This document shows positions 1 through 8,200 of a stretch of DNA of 8,553 nt, in pieces. Source of the DNA: an uncultured Duganella sp. (lineage in GTDB: Bacteria; Pseudomonadota; Gammaproteobacteria; Burkholderiales; Burkholderiaceae); the NCBI GenBank assembly GCA_946482635.1, contig CAMLSG010000230.1, forward strand, positions 1 to 8,553. Reading direction: 5' to 3'. Positions within the stretch are counted from its first letter, which is position 1, and each line of letters begins with the position of its first letter. Below the pieces are notes generated by a model that made no database searches, was not told the DNA's origin, and saw nothing but the letters and a program-made list of their open reading frames with translations. The translations under genes were made by a program, and so were the position numbers.

Positions 1-324
1 TCGGAGATCCTGTATGCCTTCAGTTCTGCCGCCAACAACAACGGCAGCGCCTTCGCCGGCCTGTCCGCCAATACGCCGTTCTACAACGCGATGCTGGCCA
101 TTGCCATGTGGTTTGGCCGCTTCGCCATGATCGTGCCGGTGCTGGCCATCGCAGGTTCGCTGGCCTCCAAACAGCGCCTGCAGGCCAACTCCGGCACCAT
201 GCCGACCCATGGCCCGATGTTCGTGTTCCTGCTGGTAGCCGTGGTGCTGCTGGTAGGCGTGTTGAATTACGTTCCTTCGCTGGCGCTTGGCCCGGTGATC
301 GAACACCTGCAACTGTATAAGTAA
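1..324 (+). CDS. kdpA: Potassium-transporting ATPase subunit A (KdpA), C-terminal part only
   Basis: The gene enters from the left edge in frame 1 and ends at TAA 322-324, leaving 107 residues of a protein usually about 560 to 600 long. KdpA is the inner-membrane K+ channel-like subunit that binds and selects K+ for the KdpFABC pump. Visible residues 12-21 read [10 protein letters not shown], matching the fourth pore-loop (selectivity filter) segment of KdpA. A hydrophobic helix follows at about residues 31-55, then the loop GTMPTHGP, a last membrane helix at about 70-90, and the typical ending ALGPVIEH. It is immediately followed by kdpB, as in all kdp operons. The other three filter segments and the start codon are outside the window, so intactness cannot be judged. 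Identity is very secure. Confidence 0.97.
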   Translation, partial: SEILYAFSSAANNNGSAFAGLSANTPFYNAMLAIAMWFGRFAMIVPVLAIAGSLASKQRLQANSGTMPTHGPMFVFLLVAVVLLVGVLNYVPSLALGPVIEHLQLYK

Positions 325-328
325 GGAG
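323..328 (+). promoter_or_regulatory. Ribosome binding site that decides the kdpB start
   Basis: AAGGAG overlaps the kdpA stop codon and lies 8 bases before ATG 337. A GTG at 328 is in the same frame but sits on the last base of this site, so it cannot use it. This supports the ATG at 337 as the start of KdpB. Confidence 0.8.
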
Positions 329-336
329 TGCACATC

Positions 337-2433
337 ATGTCGCAATCCCAGGCGATTCCAGTCGCCCAACCAGGCAAGCGCCTCAAGCTGTTCGAATCCA
401 AGCTGGTGATGCCAGCCGTCGCCGATGCGTTCCGCAAGCTGAGCCCTGCTGTCCAACTGCGCAGTCCCGTGATGTTTGTCGTGTACGTCGGCAGCATCAT
501 TACCACGCTGCTTTATATCCAGTCGCTGAACGGGGTGGGGGAGGCCAGTTCCGGCTTCATCCTCGCGGCCGCGGTGTGGCTGTGGTTCACCGTACTGTTC
601 GCAAACTTTGCCGAAGCGCTGGCCGAAGGGCGCAGCAAGGCGCAAGCGGCGTCGCTGCGCAGCCTGAAGCAGAGCGTGACGTCGAAGCGCCTGTCGACGC
701 CAAAACACGGCACCGCATGGCTGCCGTGCCCTGCGACCGACCTGCGCAAGGGGAACCATGTGCTGGTGGAAGCCGGCGACGTGATCCCGATCGATGGCAC
801 CGTCGTGGAAGGCGTGGCCTCGGTGGACGAAAGCGCGATTACGGGCGAGTCGGCGCCGGTCATCCGTGAATCGGGCGGCGACTTTTCTTCCGTGACTGGC
901 GGTACCCGCGTACTGTCGGACTGGCTGGTGGTACAGGTGACCGCCAACCCTGGCGAGACCTTCCTCGACCGCATGATCGCAATGGTGGAAGGCGCCAAGC
1001 GCAAGAAAACCCCGAACGAGATCGCGTTGACCATCCTGCTGGTGGCGCTGACCATCGTGTTCCTGATCGTGACCGCAACCCTGCTGCCGTTCTCGCTGTT
1101 TTCGGTGGAGGCGGCACAGGCGGGCTCGCCGATCACCATCACGGTGCTGATCGCGCTGCTGGTGTGCCTGATCCCGACTACGATCGGCGGCCTGCTGTCG
1201 GCTATCGGCGTGGCGGGCATGAGCCGCATGATGCAGGCCAACGTGATCGCCACCTCGGGCCGCGCGGTGGAAGCGGCGGGAGACGTCGATGTGCTGTTGC
1301 TGGACAAGACCGGCACCATCACCCTCGGCAATCGCCAGGCGTCGGCCTTCTTTGCCGCACCCGGCGTAACGGAACGTGAACTGGCCGATGTGGCACAACT
1401 GGCCTCACTCGCCGACGAAACGCCGGAAGGCCGCAGCATTGTCGTCCTGGCCAAGCATCAATTCAATATCCGCGAACGTGAACTGTCGCCGATGCATGCC
1501 ACCTTCATTCCGTTCTCCGCCAACACCCGCATGAGCGGCGTCGACATGGATGGCCGCGAAGTGCGCAAAGGTTCCGCCGACGCGGTGCGCAAGTACGTGG
1601 AAGCCGCCGGCCAGCAGTGGCCTGCCGAAGTGGCGCGCACCGTGGAAGAGGTGTCGCGCCGCGGCAGCACGCCGCTGGTGGTGGCCGACAATGGCCGCGT
1701 AGTGGGCGTGGTGGAGCTGAAGGACATCGTCAAGGGCGGCATCAAGGAGCGCTTCGCGGAGCTGCGCCGCATGGGCATCAAGACCGTGATGATCACCGGC
1801 GACAACAAGCTGACCGCCGCCGCCATTGCGGCCGAAGCGGGCGTGGACGATTTCCTGGCCGAGGCGACGCCTGAGGATAAGTTGAAACTTATCCGCAGCT
1901 ACCAGGCCGACGGCCGCCTGGTGGCCATGACCGGCGACGGCACCAACGATGCGCCAGCGCTGGCCCAGGCTGACGTGGCCGTGGCCATGAGCTCCGGCAC
2001 CCAGGCCGCGAAGGAAGCGGGCAATATGGTCGACCTGGATTCCAACCCGACCAAGCTGCTTGAAATCGTGGAGATCGGCAAGCAGATGCTGATGACGCGC
2101 GGATCCCTGACCACCTTCTCGATCTCGAACGATATCGCCAAGTATTTTGCGATCATCCCGGCAGCCTTCGTCGGCACCTACCCGCAACTGAAAGCGCTCG
2201 ACGTAATGCACCTGGCCAGCCCGAATTCAGCCATCATGTCCGCGGTGATCTTCAATGCCCTGATCATCGTGTTCCTGATTCCCCTGGCGTTGAAGGGCGT
2301 ACGCTATCGCGCCATCGGCGCCACTGCGCTGCTGCGCCGCAACCTGCTCGTGTACGGACTGGGCGGCCTGTTCCTGCCGTTCATCGGCATCAAACTGATC
2401 GACATGCTGCTGGCAGCGTTCAACCTCGTTTAA
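337..2433 (+). CDS. kdpB: Potassium-transporting P-type ATPase subunit B (KdpB)
   Basis: KdpB is the catalytic subunit of the KdpFABC pump in the inner membrane; it hydrolyses ATP to drive high-affinity K+ uptake. From ATG 337 the protein is 698 residues, close to the family length of about 680. Visible parts in order: membrane helices near 44-62 and 73-92; actuator-domain TGES at 169-172; helix pair near 229-285 with the P-type proline in IPTT (P280); phosphorylation motif DKTGT with aspartyl-phosphate residue D323; the nucleotide-binding domain; hinge motif GDGTNDAP starting at G533; and three C-terminal helices from about 595. D599 and K602 in NDIAKYF correspond to the charged pair D583/K586 known in E. 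coli KdpB. All numbers are offset by 16 from E. coli, so the catalytic core aligns without gaps here. The start was chosen from the AAGGAG site 8 bases upstream. The gene lies between kdpA and kdpC with short gaps, so it is cotranscribed. No defect is seen. Confidence 0.98.
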   Translation: MSQSQAIPVAQPGKRLKLFESKLVMPAVADAFRKLSPAVQLRSPVMFVVYVGSIITTLLYIQSLNGVGEASSGFILAAAVWLWFTVLFANFAEALAEGRSKAQAASLRSLKQSVTSKRLSTPKHGTAWLPCPATDLRKGNHVLVEAGDVIPIDGTVVEGVASVDESAITGESAPVIRESGGDFSSVTGGTRVLSDWLVVQVTANPGETFLDRMIAMVEGAKRKKTPNEIALTILLVALTIVFLIVTATLLPFSLFSVEAAQAGSPITITVLIALLVCLIPTTIGGLLSAIGVAGMSRMMQANVIATSGRAVEAAGDVDVLLLDKTGTITLGNRQASAFFAAPGVTERELADVAQLASLADETPEGRSIVVLAKHQFNIRERELSPMHATFIPFSANTRMSGVDMDGREVRKGSADAVRKYVEAAGQQWPAEVARTVEEVSRRGSTPLVVADNGRVVGVVELKDIVKGGIKERFAELRRMGIKTVMITGDNKLTAAAIAAEAGVDDFLAEATPEDKLKLIRSYQADGRLVAMTGDGTNDAPALAQADVAVAMSSGTQAAKEAGNMVDLDSNPTKLLEIVEIGKQMLMTRGSLTTFSISNDIAKYFAIIPAAFVGTYPQLKALDVMHLASPNSAIMSAVIFNALIIVFLIPLALKGVRYRAIGATALLRRNLLVYGLGGLFLPFIGIKLIDMLLAAFNLV

Positions 2434-2436
2434 GCT

Positions 2437-2440
2437 GGAG
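2437..2440 (+). promoter_or_regulatory. Ribosome binding site of kdpC
   Basis: GGAG lies 6 bases before ATG 2447 in the 13-base gap after the kdpB stop. It is a normal spacing and supports independent or re-initiated translation of kdpC. Confidence 0.65.
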
Positions 2441-2446
2441 AACAAG

Positions 2447-3031
2447 ATGATTTCGACTATTCGCCCTGCGCTGGTGCTGTTCGGCGCCCTGACCCTGGCC
2501 GCCGGCATCGCCTACCCGCTGGCCGTTACAGGTGTCGGCGCAGCCCTTTTCCCGAGCCAGGCATCCGGCTCCATCCTGGAGGTGGACGGCAAGCCGGTCG
2601 GCTCCGCGCTGATCGGCCAGCAATTCACGTCGCCGAAGTACTTCTGGGGGCGGCCATCGGCCACCGGCCCGATGCCGTACAACGCCTCTGGCTCCGGCGG
2701 GTCCAACCAGGGCCCGCTGAACCCTGCCTTCGCCGATGCCGTGCGCGCCCGCGTCGAAGCGCTCAAGGCAGCCGATCCGGGCAACACGGCGCCGGTCCCG
2801 GTGGACCTGGTCACCGCCTCGGGCAGCGGACTCGATCCGGAAATCAGCCTGGCCGCAGCCGAATACCAGGCCCGGCGCGTGGCGGCCGAGCGCCGCATCG
2901 CGCCGGAGAAGGTGCAGGCCCTGATTGCCGAGCATGCGTCGGGCACGGCCATGGGAGTTTTCGGCGAACCGCGCGTGAACGTCCTGGCGCTGAATCTGGC
3001 GCTGGACAAGAAAACGCCGCATACTCGCTGA
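2447..3031 (+). CDS. kdpC: Potassium-transporting ATPase subunit C (KdpC)
   Basis: KdpC is the small periplasmic-facing subunit of the KdpFABC pump, anchored by one membrane helix. It contacts KdpA and stabilises the complex, and has been proposed to raise K+ affinity. The protein is 194 residues, the usual length. Residues about 8-30 form the single N-terminal membrane anchor ([18 protein letters not shown]). Conserved family stretches follow: GSALIGQQF, the YFWGRPSAT motif, [10 protein letters not shown] with QGPLNP, then [19 protein letters not shown] and a C-terminal [14 protein letters not shown]. These are hallmark KdpC motifs, so the assignment does not depend on context alone. The start ATG has a GGAG site 6 bases upstream, 13 bases after kdpB. 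The stop TGA is separated by one base from the kdpD start. Nothing is missing or unusual in the sequence. Confidence 0.97.
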   Translation: MISTIRPALVLFGALTLAAGIAYPLAVTGVGAALFPSQASGSILEVDGKPVGSALIGQQFTSPKYFWGRPSATGPMPYNASGSGGSNQGPLNPAFADAVRARVEALKAADPGNTAPVPVDLVTASGSGLDPEISLAAAEYQARRVAAERRIAPEKVQALIAEHASGTAMGVFGEPRVNVLALNLALDKKTPHTR

Positions 3032-3032
3032 T

Positions 3033-5744
3033 ATGATCCCACTCGACGACGACCGGCCAGATCCCGACGCGCTGCTGACGCAGCTCCAGGCGCAGGAGCG
3101 CAAGGCGGCGCGCGGCAAGCTGCGCATCTATTTCGGCGCGTCGGCCGGCGTCGGCAAGACCTATGCAATGCTGTCGGCTGCACGCAAGCTGCAGGCGGCA
3201 GGGCAGCAGCTGCTGGTCGGCATCGTCGAGACCCATGGCCGCAGCGAGACGGCCGCCCTGGTGGATGGCCTGCCGCTGCTCCCGCTGCGCACCATCGCCT
3301 ATCGCGGCAAGACCATCAATGAATTCGATATCGACGGTGCGCTGGCCCAGCATCCGCCGCTGATACTGATCGATGAACTGGCGCATGCCAACGCGCCCGG
3401 CTCGCGCCACCCCAAGCGCTGGCAAGACGTGGAAGAGCTTCTGGAAGCGGGCATCGACGTGTACAGCACCGTCAATGTGCAGCACCTGGAAAGCCTGAAT
3501 GACGTGGTGGGCGGCATCACCGGCATACAGGTCAACGAAACGGTGCCGGATACCGTCTTCGACGCCGCCGACGAAGTGGTGCTGGTCGACATTCCGGCCG
3601 ACGAATTGCTGGCGCGCCTGAAAGGCGGCAAAGTCTATCAGGCGCAGCAGGCCGAGCGCGCCGCGCAAAACTTCTTCCGCAAAGGGAACCTGATCGCGCT
3701 GCGCGAGCTGGCGCTGCGCCGCACCGCCGACCGCATCGAAGACGACGTGCGCGCCTACCGCGTCGAGCAGTCGATCGACACCATCTGGAAAACCGGCGCT
3801 TCGGTGCTGGCCTTGGTCGGACCGCGCCCCGGCTGCGAGCAGGTGGTGCGCAGTGCAGCGCGCCTGGCTGGACAATTGGGTACGCAATGGCACGCCATCT
3901 ATGTCGAAACGCCGGCACTGCAGCGCCTGGCCGCCGGCGAACGCGAGCGCATCCTGAAGATGCTCAAGCTGGCGCAGGACCTGGGCGCTACGACTGCCGT
4001 GCTTTCCGGCAGCGATATTGCTGCCACGGCTGCCGAGTATGCGCGCAGCCACAACCTGTCCAAGATTGCGATAGGCAGGGCGCACCGCACCTGGCCATGG
4101 CGCCTTTCGCATATGCGCAGCCTGGCGGTTTATGCGCCTGACATCGACCTGATCGAAGTATCCGGCAGCGGCCGCGAAGCTGGACAGGCGACGATTGCCA
4201 CTACCACCGCGCCAGACGACGCCGACGAAGATGCGCTGCATTTCAAGCGGCGTGCTGCTGGCTATGCGGTAGCCGTCGCCGCCAGCGTCGGCATGGCCTT
4301 GCTGGCGACACCGTTGCTGCCTTTTTTCGACCTGGCCAATATCGCCATGCTGTTCCTGCTGGTAGTGCTGCTGGTGGCGGTACGTTACGGGCGCGGACCG
4401 TCCGTGCTGGCGACTTGCGTCAGCGTGGCCTGCTTCGACTTCTTCTTTGTCGCGCCGAGGTTCAGTTTTGCGATCTCCGACCTGCAATACACCATCACTT
4501 TTGCCGTCATGCTGGCGGTAGGCTTGATCACGGGCCACCTGACCGCAGGCCTGCGCTTCCAGGCGCGCGTGGCCTCCTATCGTGAAGAGCGCGCCCGCGC
4601 CCTGTACGAATTCGCACGCGAGTTGTCCGGGGCGTTGCAGACGGAGCAAGTGTTCGAAACAACGGCACGCTTCGTGCAGTCGACGTTCAATGCCAGGGCG
4701 ACCCTTATGGTGCCGGATGCGGACGGGCGGCTGCATCTTCCGCCAGGCGCCGCGCAGGTGTCCGCGCTGGACGAAGGCGTGGCGCAGTGGGCGTTCGACC
4801 ATGCCGAAAGCGCAGGACTGGGCACCGGCACGCTGCCGGCCAGCCCCTTGTTCTACATGCCGCTGGTGGCGCCGATGCGTACGCGCGGCGTGCTGGCCAT
4901 CGAGCCGGCACAGCGGCGCTGGATCCTGATTCCCGAACAGCGGCAGCACCTCGATACCTTCGCTGCGCTGGCAGCGATTGCTTTGGAACGGGTGCACTAC
5001 GTCGAAGTGGCGCAGGATGCGCTGGTCAATATGGAGTCGGAACGGCTGCGCAATTCGCTGCTGGCCGCCTTGTCGCACGACCTGCGTACGCCGCTGACTT
5101 CACTGGTCGGCCTGTCTGAGTCCCTGGCCGGGTCGCGCCCGGCGCTGTCGGCGCCGCAGCTTTCCCTCGCCAATTCCCTGCATGCCGAAGCGCTGCGCAT
5201 GAGCGCCCTGGTCGCCAACTTGCTGGACATGGCGCGCATCGAAAGCGGCGGACTGAAATTCAACCTGCAATGGCAACCGCTGGAGGAAGTGGTGGGCAGC
5301 GCCTTGCGTTCGAGCCGCCTGCAGCTGATGGAGCACAAGGTCAGCACCCAGCTTTCGCTCGGCTTGCCCTTGCTGCGCTTTGACGCGGTGCTGATCGAAC
5401 GCGTCCTGTGCAACCTGCTGGAGAATGCGGCCAAGTACACGCCGGCCGGCTCGGCCATTGTGATTTACGCCGTGCAGCGCGGCGAGTTCGTGCGCGTCAT
5501 GGTGTACGATAACGGCCCGGGTTTGCCGCGCGGCCGCGAAGAAGCGCTCTTTGAAAAATTTGTCCGTGGCGAAAAGGAATCGGCGAAATCGGGAGTAGGC
5601 CTGGGGCTGGCCATTTGCCGCGCCATCATCGAAGCACATGGCGGCACCATTGGGGCGGACAAGTCTCCGCTTGGCGGTGCCGCCTTCGTCTTCACGCTGC
5701 CAGTCGGCACGCCGCCCGTGTTGCCTGAAATCGAGGAAGAATGA
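3033..5744 (+). CDS. kdpD: Osmosensitive K+ channel sensor histidine kinase (KdpD)
   Basis: KdpD is the inner-membrane sensor kinase that phosphorylates KdpE when K+ is limiting or osmolarity rises. It has 903 residues against 894 in E. coli. Visible order: the N-terminal KdpD domain with Walker A GASAGVGKT at 35-43 and Walker B LILIDELAH with D114; the conserved block GSRHPKRWQD; a universal-stress-protein-like domain at about 252-373; four closely packed membrane helices near 411-431, 434-451, 456-474 and 485-506; an arginine-rich stretch just after them (R508, R512, R517, R520, R522); a GAF-like region at about 535-665; H-box SHDLRTPL with phospho-acceptor H682; N-box NLLENAAK at 794-801; G1 box DNGPG from D826; and G2 box GVGLGL at 854-859. 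All kinase residues are intact. The start is one base after the kdpC stop and has no convincing ribosome binding site, so coupling to kdpC translation is likely. The stop overlaps the kdpE start. Confidence 0.97.
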   Translation: MIPLDDDRPDPDALLTQLQAQERKAARGKLRIYFGASAGVGKTYAMLSAARKLQAAGQQLLVGIVETHGRSETAALVDGLPLLPLRTIAYRGKTINEFDIDGALAQHPPLILIDELAHANAPGSRHPKRWQDVEELLEAGIDVYSTVNVQHLESLNDVVGGITGIQVNETVPDTVFDAADEVVLVDIPADELLARLKGGKVYQAQQAERAAQNFFRKGNLIALRELALRRTADRIEDDVRAYRVEQSIDTIWKTGASVLALVGPRPGCEQVVRSAARLAGQLGTQWHAIYVETPALQRLAAGERERILKMLKLAQDLGATTAVLSGSDIAATAAEYARSHNLSKIAIGRAHRTWPWRLSHMRSLAVYAPDIDLIEVSGSGREAGQATIATTTAPDDADEDALHFKRRAAGYAVAVAASVGMALLATPLLPFFDLANIAMLFLLVVLLVAVRYGRGPSVLATCVSVACFDFFFVAPRFSFAISDLQYTITFAVMLAVGLITGHLTAGLRFQARVASYREERARALYEFARELSGALQTEQVFETTARFVQSTFNARATLMVPDADGRLHLPPGAAQVSALDEGVAQWAFDHAESAGLGTGTLPASPLFYMPLVAPMRTRGVLAIEPAQRRWILIPEQRQHLDTFAALAAIALERVHYVEVAQDALVNMESERLRNSLLAALSHDLRTPLTSLVGLSESLAGSRPALSAPQLSLANSLHAEALRMSALVANLLDMARIESGGLKFNLQWQPLEEVVGSALRSSRLQLMEHKVSTQLSLGLPLLRFDAVLIERVLCNLLENAAKYTPAGSAIVIYAVQRGEFVRVMVYDNGPGLPRGREEALFEKFVRGEKESAKSGVGLGLAICRAIIEAHGGTIGADKSPLGGAAFVFTLPVGTPPVLPEIEEE

Positions 5745-6448
5745 GCATCCAACAATCCGAGATAGTTCCCACCGCCTTGCTGGTGGAAGACGAACCGCAA
5801 ATCCGCCGCTTCGTGCGCGCCGCGCTGGAGGAGGAGGGCTGGCACGTGCACGAATCGGGCAGCATGCAGCGCGGCCTGATTGACGCCGGCACGCGCCGTC
5901 CGGACCTGGTGATCCTCGACCTCGGCCTGCCGGATGGAGATGGCAACGACTTCATCGCCGACTTGCGCAAATGGTCGAACGTGCCGGTCATCGTGCTGTC
6001 GGCGCGCGTCAACGAAGCCGACAAGATCAAGGCGCTCGATGCCGGCGCCGACGATTACCTGAGCAAGCCGTTCGGCACCGGTGAACTGCTGGCCCGCGTA
6101 CGCGCCACGTTGCGCCGCCAGCGGCAGCCGCAGGCCGACAGTGCTGGCCAGGTTCAATTTGGCGAAGTAGTGGTTGACTTGCCGAACCGCCGTGTCACCA
6201 GGCGCGGCGAACACGTACACCTGACGCCAACCGAATACCGCCTATTGTCCGTTCTGGTCGCCAACGCCGGCCGCGTCATGACCGCGCCTCAGCTGTTGCG
6301 CGCCGTCTGGGGCCCCGCACAATCGGACAACAGCCATTACCTGCGCATCTACATGGGCCACTTGCGCCATAAGCTGGAAGACGACCCCGCCCAGCCGCAA
6401 TACCTGCTGACCGAAACCGCCGTCGGCTACAGACTCCAGCTTACTTAG
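5741..6448 (+). CDS. kdpE: Response regulator of the kdp operon (KdpE, OmpR/PhoB type)
   Basis: KdpE is the cytoplasmic DNA-binding partner of KdpD; when phosphorylated it activates transcription of the kdp pump genes. The 235-residue length is normal. The receiver domain spans about residues 11-125 with the acidic pair E16/D17, phospho-acceptor D60 (in VILDLGLPD), S87 and invariant K109 (in SKPF). The winged-helix DNA-binding domain covers about 135-233, with LTPTEYRLLSVL, the recognition-region segment SHYLRIYMGHLRHKLE, and the C-terminal ETAVGYRL typical of OmpR/PhoB regulators. The start ATG shares bases with the kdpD stop (ATGA), and an AGGA at 5734-5737 inside the kdpD end can serve as a closely spaced ribosome binding site. 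This implies translational coupling and matched amounts of kinase and regulator. At its 3' end the gene overlaps the convergent VWA gene by 8 bases. Confidence 0.97.
   Translation: MSIQQSEIVPTALLVEDEPQIRRFVRAALEEEGWHVHESGSMQRGLIDAGTRRPDLVILDLGLPDGDGNDFIADLRKWSNVPVIVLSARVNEADKIKALDAGADDYLSKPFGTGELLARVRATLRRQRQPQADSAGQVQFGEVVVDLPNRRVTRRGEHVHLTPTEYRLLSVLVANAGRVMTAPQLLRAVWGPAQSDNSHYLRIYMGHLRHKLEDDPAQPQYLLTETAVGYRLQLT
6441..6448. other. Tail-to-tail overlap of kdpE and the VWA gene
   Basis: The kdpE stop (TAG 6446-6448, + strand) lies past the stop of the opposing VWA gene (TAA on the - strand, 6443-6441). The eight shared bases TTACTTAG encode the end of both proteins. I find no stem-loop followed by a T-run on either strand near the junction. 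The only inverted repeat seen is a tiny GCGC-ATG-GCGC at about 6456-6466. Confidence 0.9.
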
Positions 6449-7610
6449 ACAACATGCGCATGGCGCGTTCGAGGCCTTCGATGGTGATGGGGAACATGCG
6501 GTTCTGCATGATCTGGCGGATCACCGATATCGATTGGCGGTATTGCCACAGGCCTTCCGGCTCGGGGTTGAGCCAGACGAATTTCGGGAAGTGCGACGTG
6601 AATCGTCCGAGCCATTCGGCGCCGGCTTCTTCGTTGTTGTATTCGACCGAGCCGCCGGGCTGCAGCACTTCGTAGGGACTCATGGTGGCGTCGCCCACGA
6701 AGATCAGTTTCGTGTCGGGCGGGTATTTGCGCAGCACGTCCCAGGTGGCGAAGCGTTCGGCGTTGCGGCGGCGGTTGCTGCGCCACAGGTAGTCGTACAC
6801 GCAGTTGTGGAAGTAGTAGAACTCCATGTTCTTGAACTCGGTCTTGGCGGCCGAGAACAGTTCTTCCGCGCGTTCGATGTGGTCGTCCATCGTTCCGCCA
6901 ACGTCCATCAGCATCAGCACCTTGACGTTGTTCTTGCGTTCGGGCTGCATCTTGATGTCGAGGTAGCCGGCATTGTTGGCGGTGGCGCGAATGGTCTGGT
7001 CCAGCGCCAGTTCTTCCGCTACGCCTTCGCGCGCGAACTTGCGCAGGCGGCGCAGGGCGACCTTGATGTTGCGCGTGCCCAGTTCGCGCTCGCCGTCATA
7101 GTCCTTGTAGGTGCGCTGTTCCCACACCTTGACCGCGGTGCGGTTACCGCCCTTGCCGCCAATTCGGATGCCTTCGGGATTGGTGCCGCCGTTGCCAAAG
7201 GGAGAGGTGCCGCCGCTGCCGATCCACTTGTTGCCGCCTTCATGGCGCTCTTTCTGCTCTTTCAGCAGCTCGTTGAGGCGATCCATCAGCTTGTCGTAGC
7301 CGAATTTTTCCAGCGCGGCGATCTGCTCGGGCGTCAGTTCGCGCTTCATGCGCTGCAGCAGCCAGTCGAGCGGAATCTCCTTGGTGGTGTCGAAGACGGC
7401 GTTGATGCCTTTGAAGTACTGGCCGAAGGCGCGGTCGAACTTGTCGTAGTTGGCCTCGTCCTTCACCAGGCACAGGCGGCTCATGTAGTAGAAGTCGTCC
7501 AGCGAGGGTTCCAGCACCTGCTTTTGCATCGCTTCCAGCAGGGTGAGGAATTCCTTGATCGTGACCGGGATCCTGGCGTCTTTCAGCGTAAAGAAGAAGT
7601 CGATCAGCAT
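6441..7610 (-). CDS. CoxE-like von Willebrand factor A (VWA) domain protein
   Basis: A 389-residue protein of the CoxE-like VWA type (COG3552-like, from recognition of the pattern). Such proteins act with MoxR AAA+ ATPases as chaperone-like modules that mature or activate target enzymes; the target here is unknown. The N-terminal part (1-120) is helical and charged and opens with MLIDFFFTLK. A glycine-rich linker spans about 125-156 (GSGGTSPFGNGGTNPEG). The C-terminal VWA domain starts near 228. Its metal-site motif reads MDVGGTMDD with D236, which departs from the classical DxSxS because glycines replace the first serine. A second acidic position is D307 in IFVGDATMS. No signal peptide or membrane helix is seen, so it is probably cytoplasmic. 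An upstream in-frame ATG at 7664 was rejected: the 7610 ATG has GGAGGGAGG just before it and begins the conserved N-terminus. It overlaps the end of the acetyltransferase gene by 7 bases. Confidence 0.88.
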   Translation of the reverse strand: MLIDFFFTLKDARIPVTIKEFLTLLEAMQKQVLEPSLDDFYYMSRLCLVKDEANYDKFDRAFGQYFKGINAVFDTTKEIPLDWLLQRMKRELTPEQIAALEKFGYDKLMDRLNELLKEQKERHEGGNKWIGSGGTSPFGNGGTNPEGIRIGGKGGNRTAVKVWEQRTYKDYDGERELGTRNIKVALRRLRKFAREGVAEELALDQTIRATANNAGYLDIKMQPERKNNVKVLMLMDVGGTMDDHIERAEELFSAAKTEFKNMEFYYFHNCVYDYLWRSNRRRNAERFATWDVLRKYPPDTKLIFVGDATMSPYEVLQPGGSVEYNNEEAGAEWLGRFTSHFPKFVWLNPEPEGLWQYRQSISVIRQIMQNRMFPITIEGLERAMRMLSK

Positions 7611-8200
7611 GCTGCCTCCCTCCGCGCCAGCAGGTAGCGCAACTGCGCTTTCACTTCCGGCCATTCGCCGCGCACGATGCTGTACATGACCGTGTCGCGC
7701 ACGGTGCCATCGCGGCGCGCGGCGTGGTGGCGGATCACGCCGTCTTTCTTTGCGCCCAGGCGCTCGATAGCCGCTTGCGAGGCGTGGTTGAAGTTGTCGG
7801 TGCGGAAGCCGACCACGGCGCAGCCCAGCGTTTCGAAGGCGTGCGTCAGCAGCATCAGCTTGCAGGTGGTATTGACGTGTGTGCGCTGCACGCTGCGGCG
7901 GTACCAGGTGTAGCCAATTTCCGCGCGGTCGATGGACGGCACGATGTCATGGTAGCTGGTGGTGCCAAGCACCTGCCCGCTGGCTGCGTCAACCACGGCG
8001 AAGGCCAGGCGGGAAGGGCGCATGTCGATCGCGGTGGCGATGTAGGCTTCCACGTTGTGGGGTTCGGGTACGGAGGTGATGCGCAGCTTCCACAGCTCGC
8101 CGTCCTGCGCAGCTTCGCGCAGGGCATCGGCGTGCTGCGGGCCGAGCGGCTCCAGGCGCAGGCCATTGGCTTCCAGCGTGACCGGGCTTGGTGCGTCCAT
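7604..8200 (-). CDS. GNAT family N-acetyltransferase (RimJ/RimL-like)
   Basis: A 198-residue protein with the GNAT fold of the Acetyltransf_3 (RimJ/RimL-like) type, which transfers an acetyl group from acetyl-CoA to an amine. The substrate cannot be told from sequence. Visible parts: strand 1 with LRLEPLGPQHADAL at 14-27; the segment GELWKLRITSVPEP at 34-47, typical of one subgroup; beta strands LAFAVVD and GQVLGTTSY at 65-83; AEIGYTWY at 93-100; the acetyl-CoA loop region SVQRTHVNTTCK at 103-114, which lacks the usual glycine-centred Q/RxxGxG/A pattern; then helix LMLLTHAFETLG and VVGFRTDNFNHASQAAIERLGA at 129-150, the classical C-terminal GNAT signature. Start ATG 8200 has GAGGA about 10 bases upstream and shares one base with the MoxR stop (TGATG). 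Its stop lies inside the first codons of the VWA gene. Position between MoxR and VWA suggests it works with them, but this is inference. Confidence 0.9.
   Translation of the reverse strand: MDAPSPVTLEANGLRLEPLGPQHADALREAAQDGELWKLRITSVPEPHNVEAYIATAIDMRPSRLAFAVVDAASGQVLGTTSYHDIVPSIDRAEIGYTWYRRSVQRTHVNTTCKLMLLTHAFETLGCAVVGFRTDNFNHASQAAIERLGAKKDGVIRHHAARRDGTVRDTVMYSIVRGEWPEVKAQLRYLLARREAAC
7615..7623 (-). promoter_or_regulatory. Strong ribosome binding site of the VWA gene
   Basis: On the - strand this reads GGAGGGAGG, a doubled purine-rich site 4 to 8 bases before ATG 7610. It lies inside the last codons of the acetyltransferase gene and settles the VWA start at 7610 instead of 7664. Confidence 0.75.

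Noticed and set aside
328..336. GTG at 328 as the kdpB start
   Set aside because: It overlaps the ribosome binding site AAGGAG, which is well placed for ATG 337.
513..1454. A 313-codon open frame on the - strand opposite kdpB
   Set aside because: Ser/Thr/Arg-rich shadow translation with no domain; kdpB on the + strand is certain.
2844..5078. A 744-codon open frame on the - strand opposite kdpC/kdpD
   Set aside because: It is a reverse-frame shadow of a GC-rich gene. Its translation is rich in Gln, Arg, His and Ala with no recognisable domain, while the + strand carries every KdpD motif.
6534..7637. A 367-codon open frame on the + strand opposite the VWA gene
   Set aside because: Low-complexity Val/Ala/Phe/His-rich translation mirroring the VWA codons; no start context and no domain. 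The - strand protein has clear family motifs.
7611..7664. ATG at 7664 (- strand) as the VWA start, adding 18 residues
   Set aside because: The added stretch lies within the GNAT coding end, has no family resemblance, and a strong ribosome binding site directs starts to 7610.
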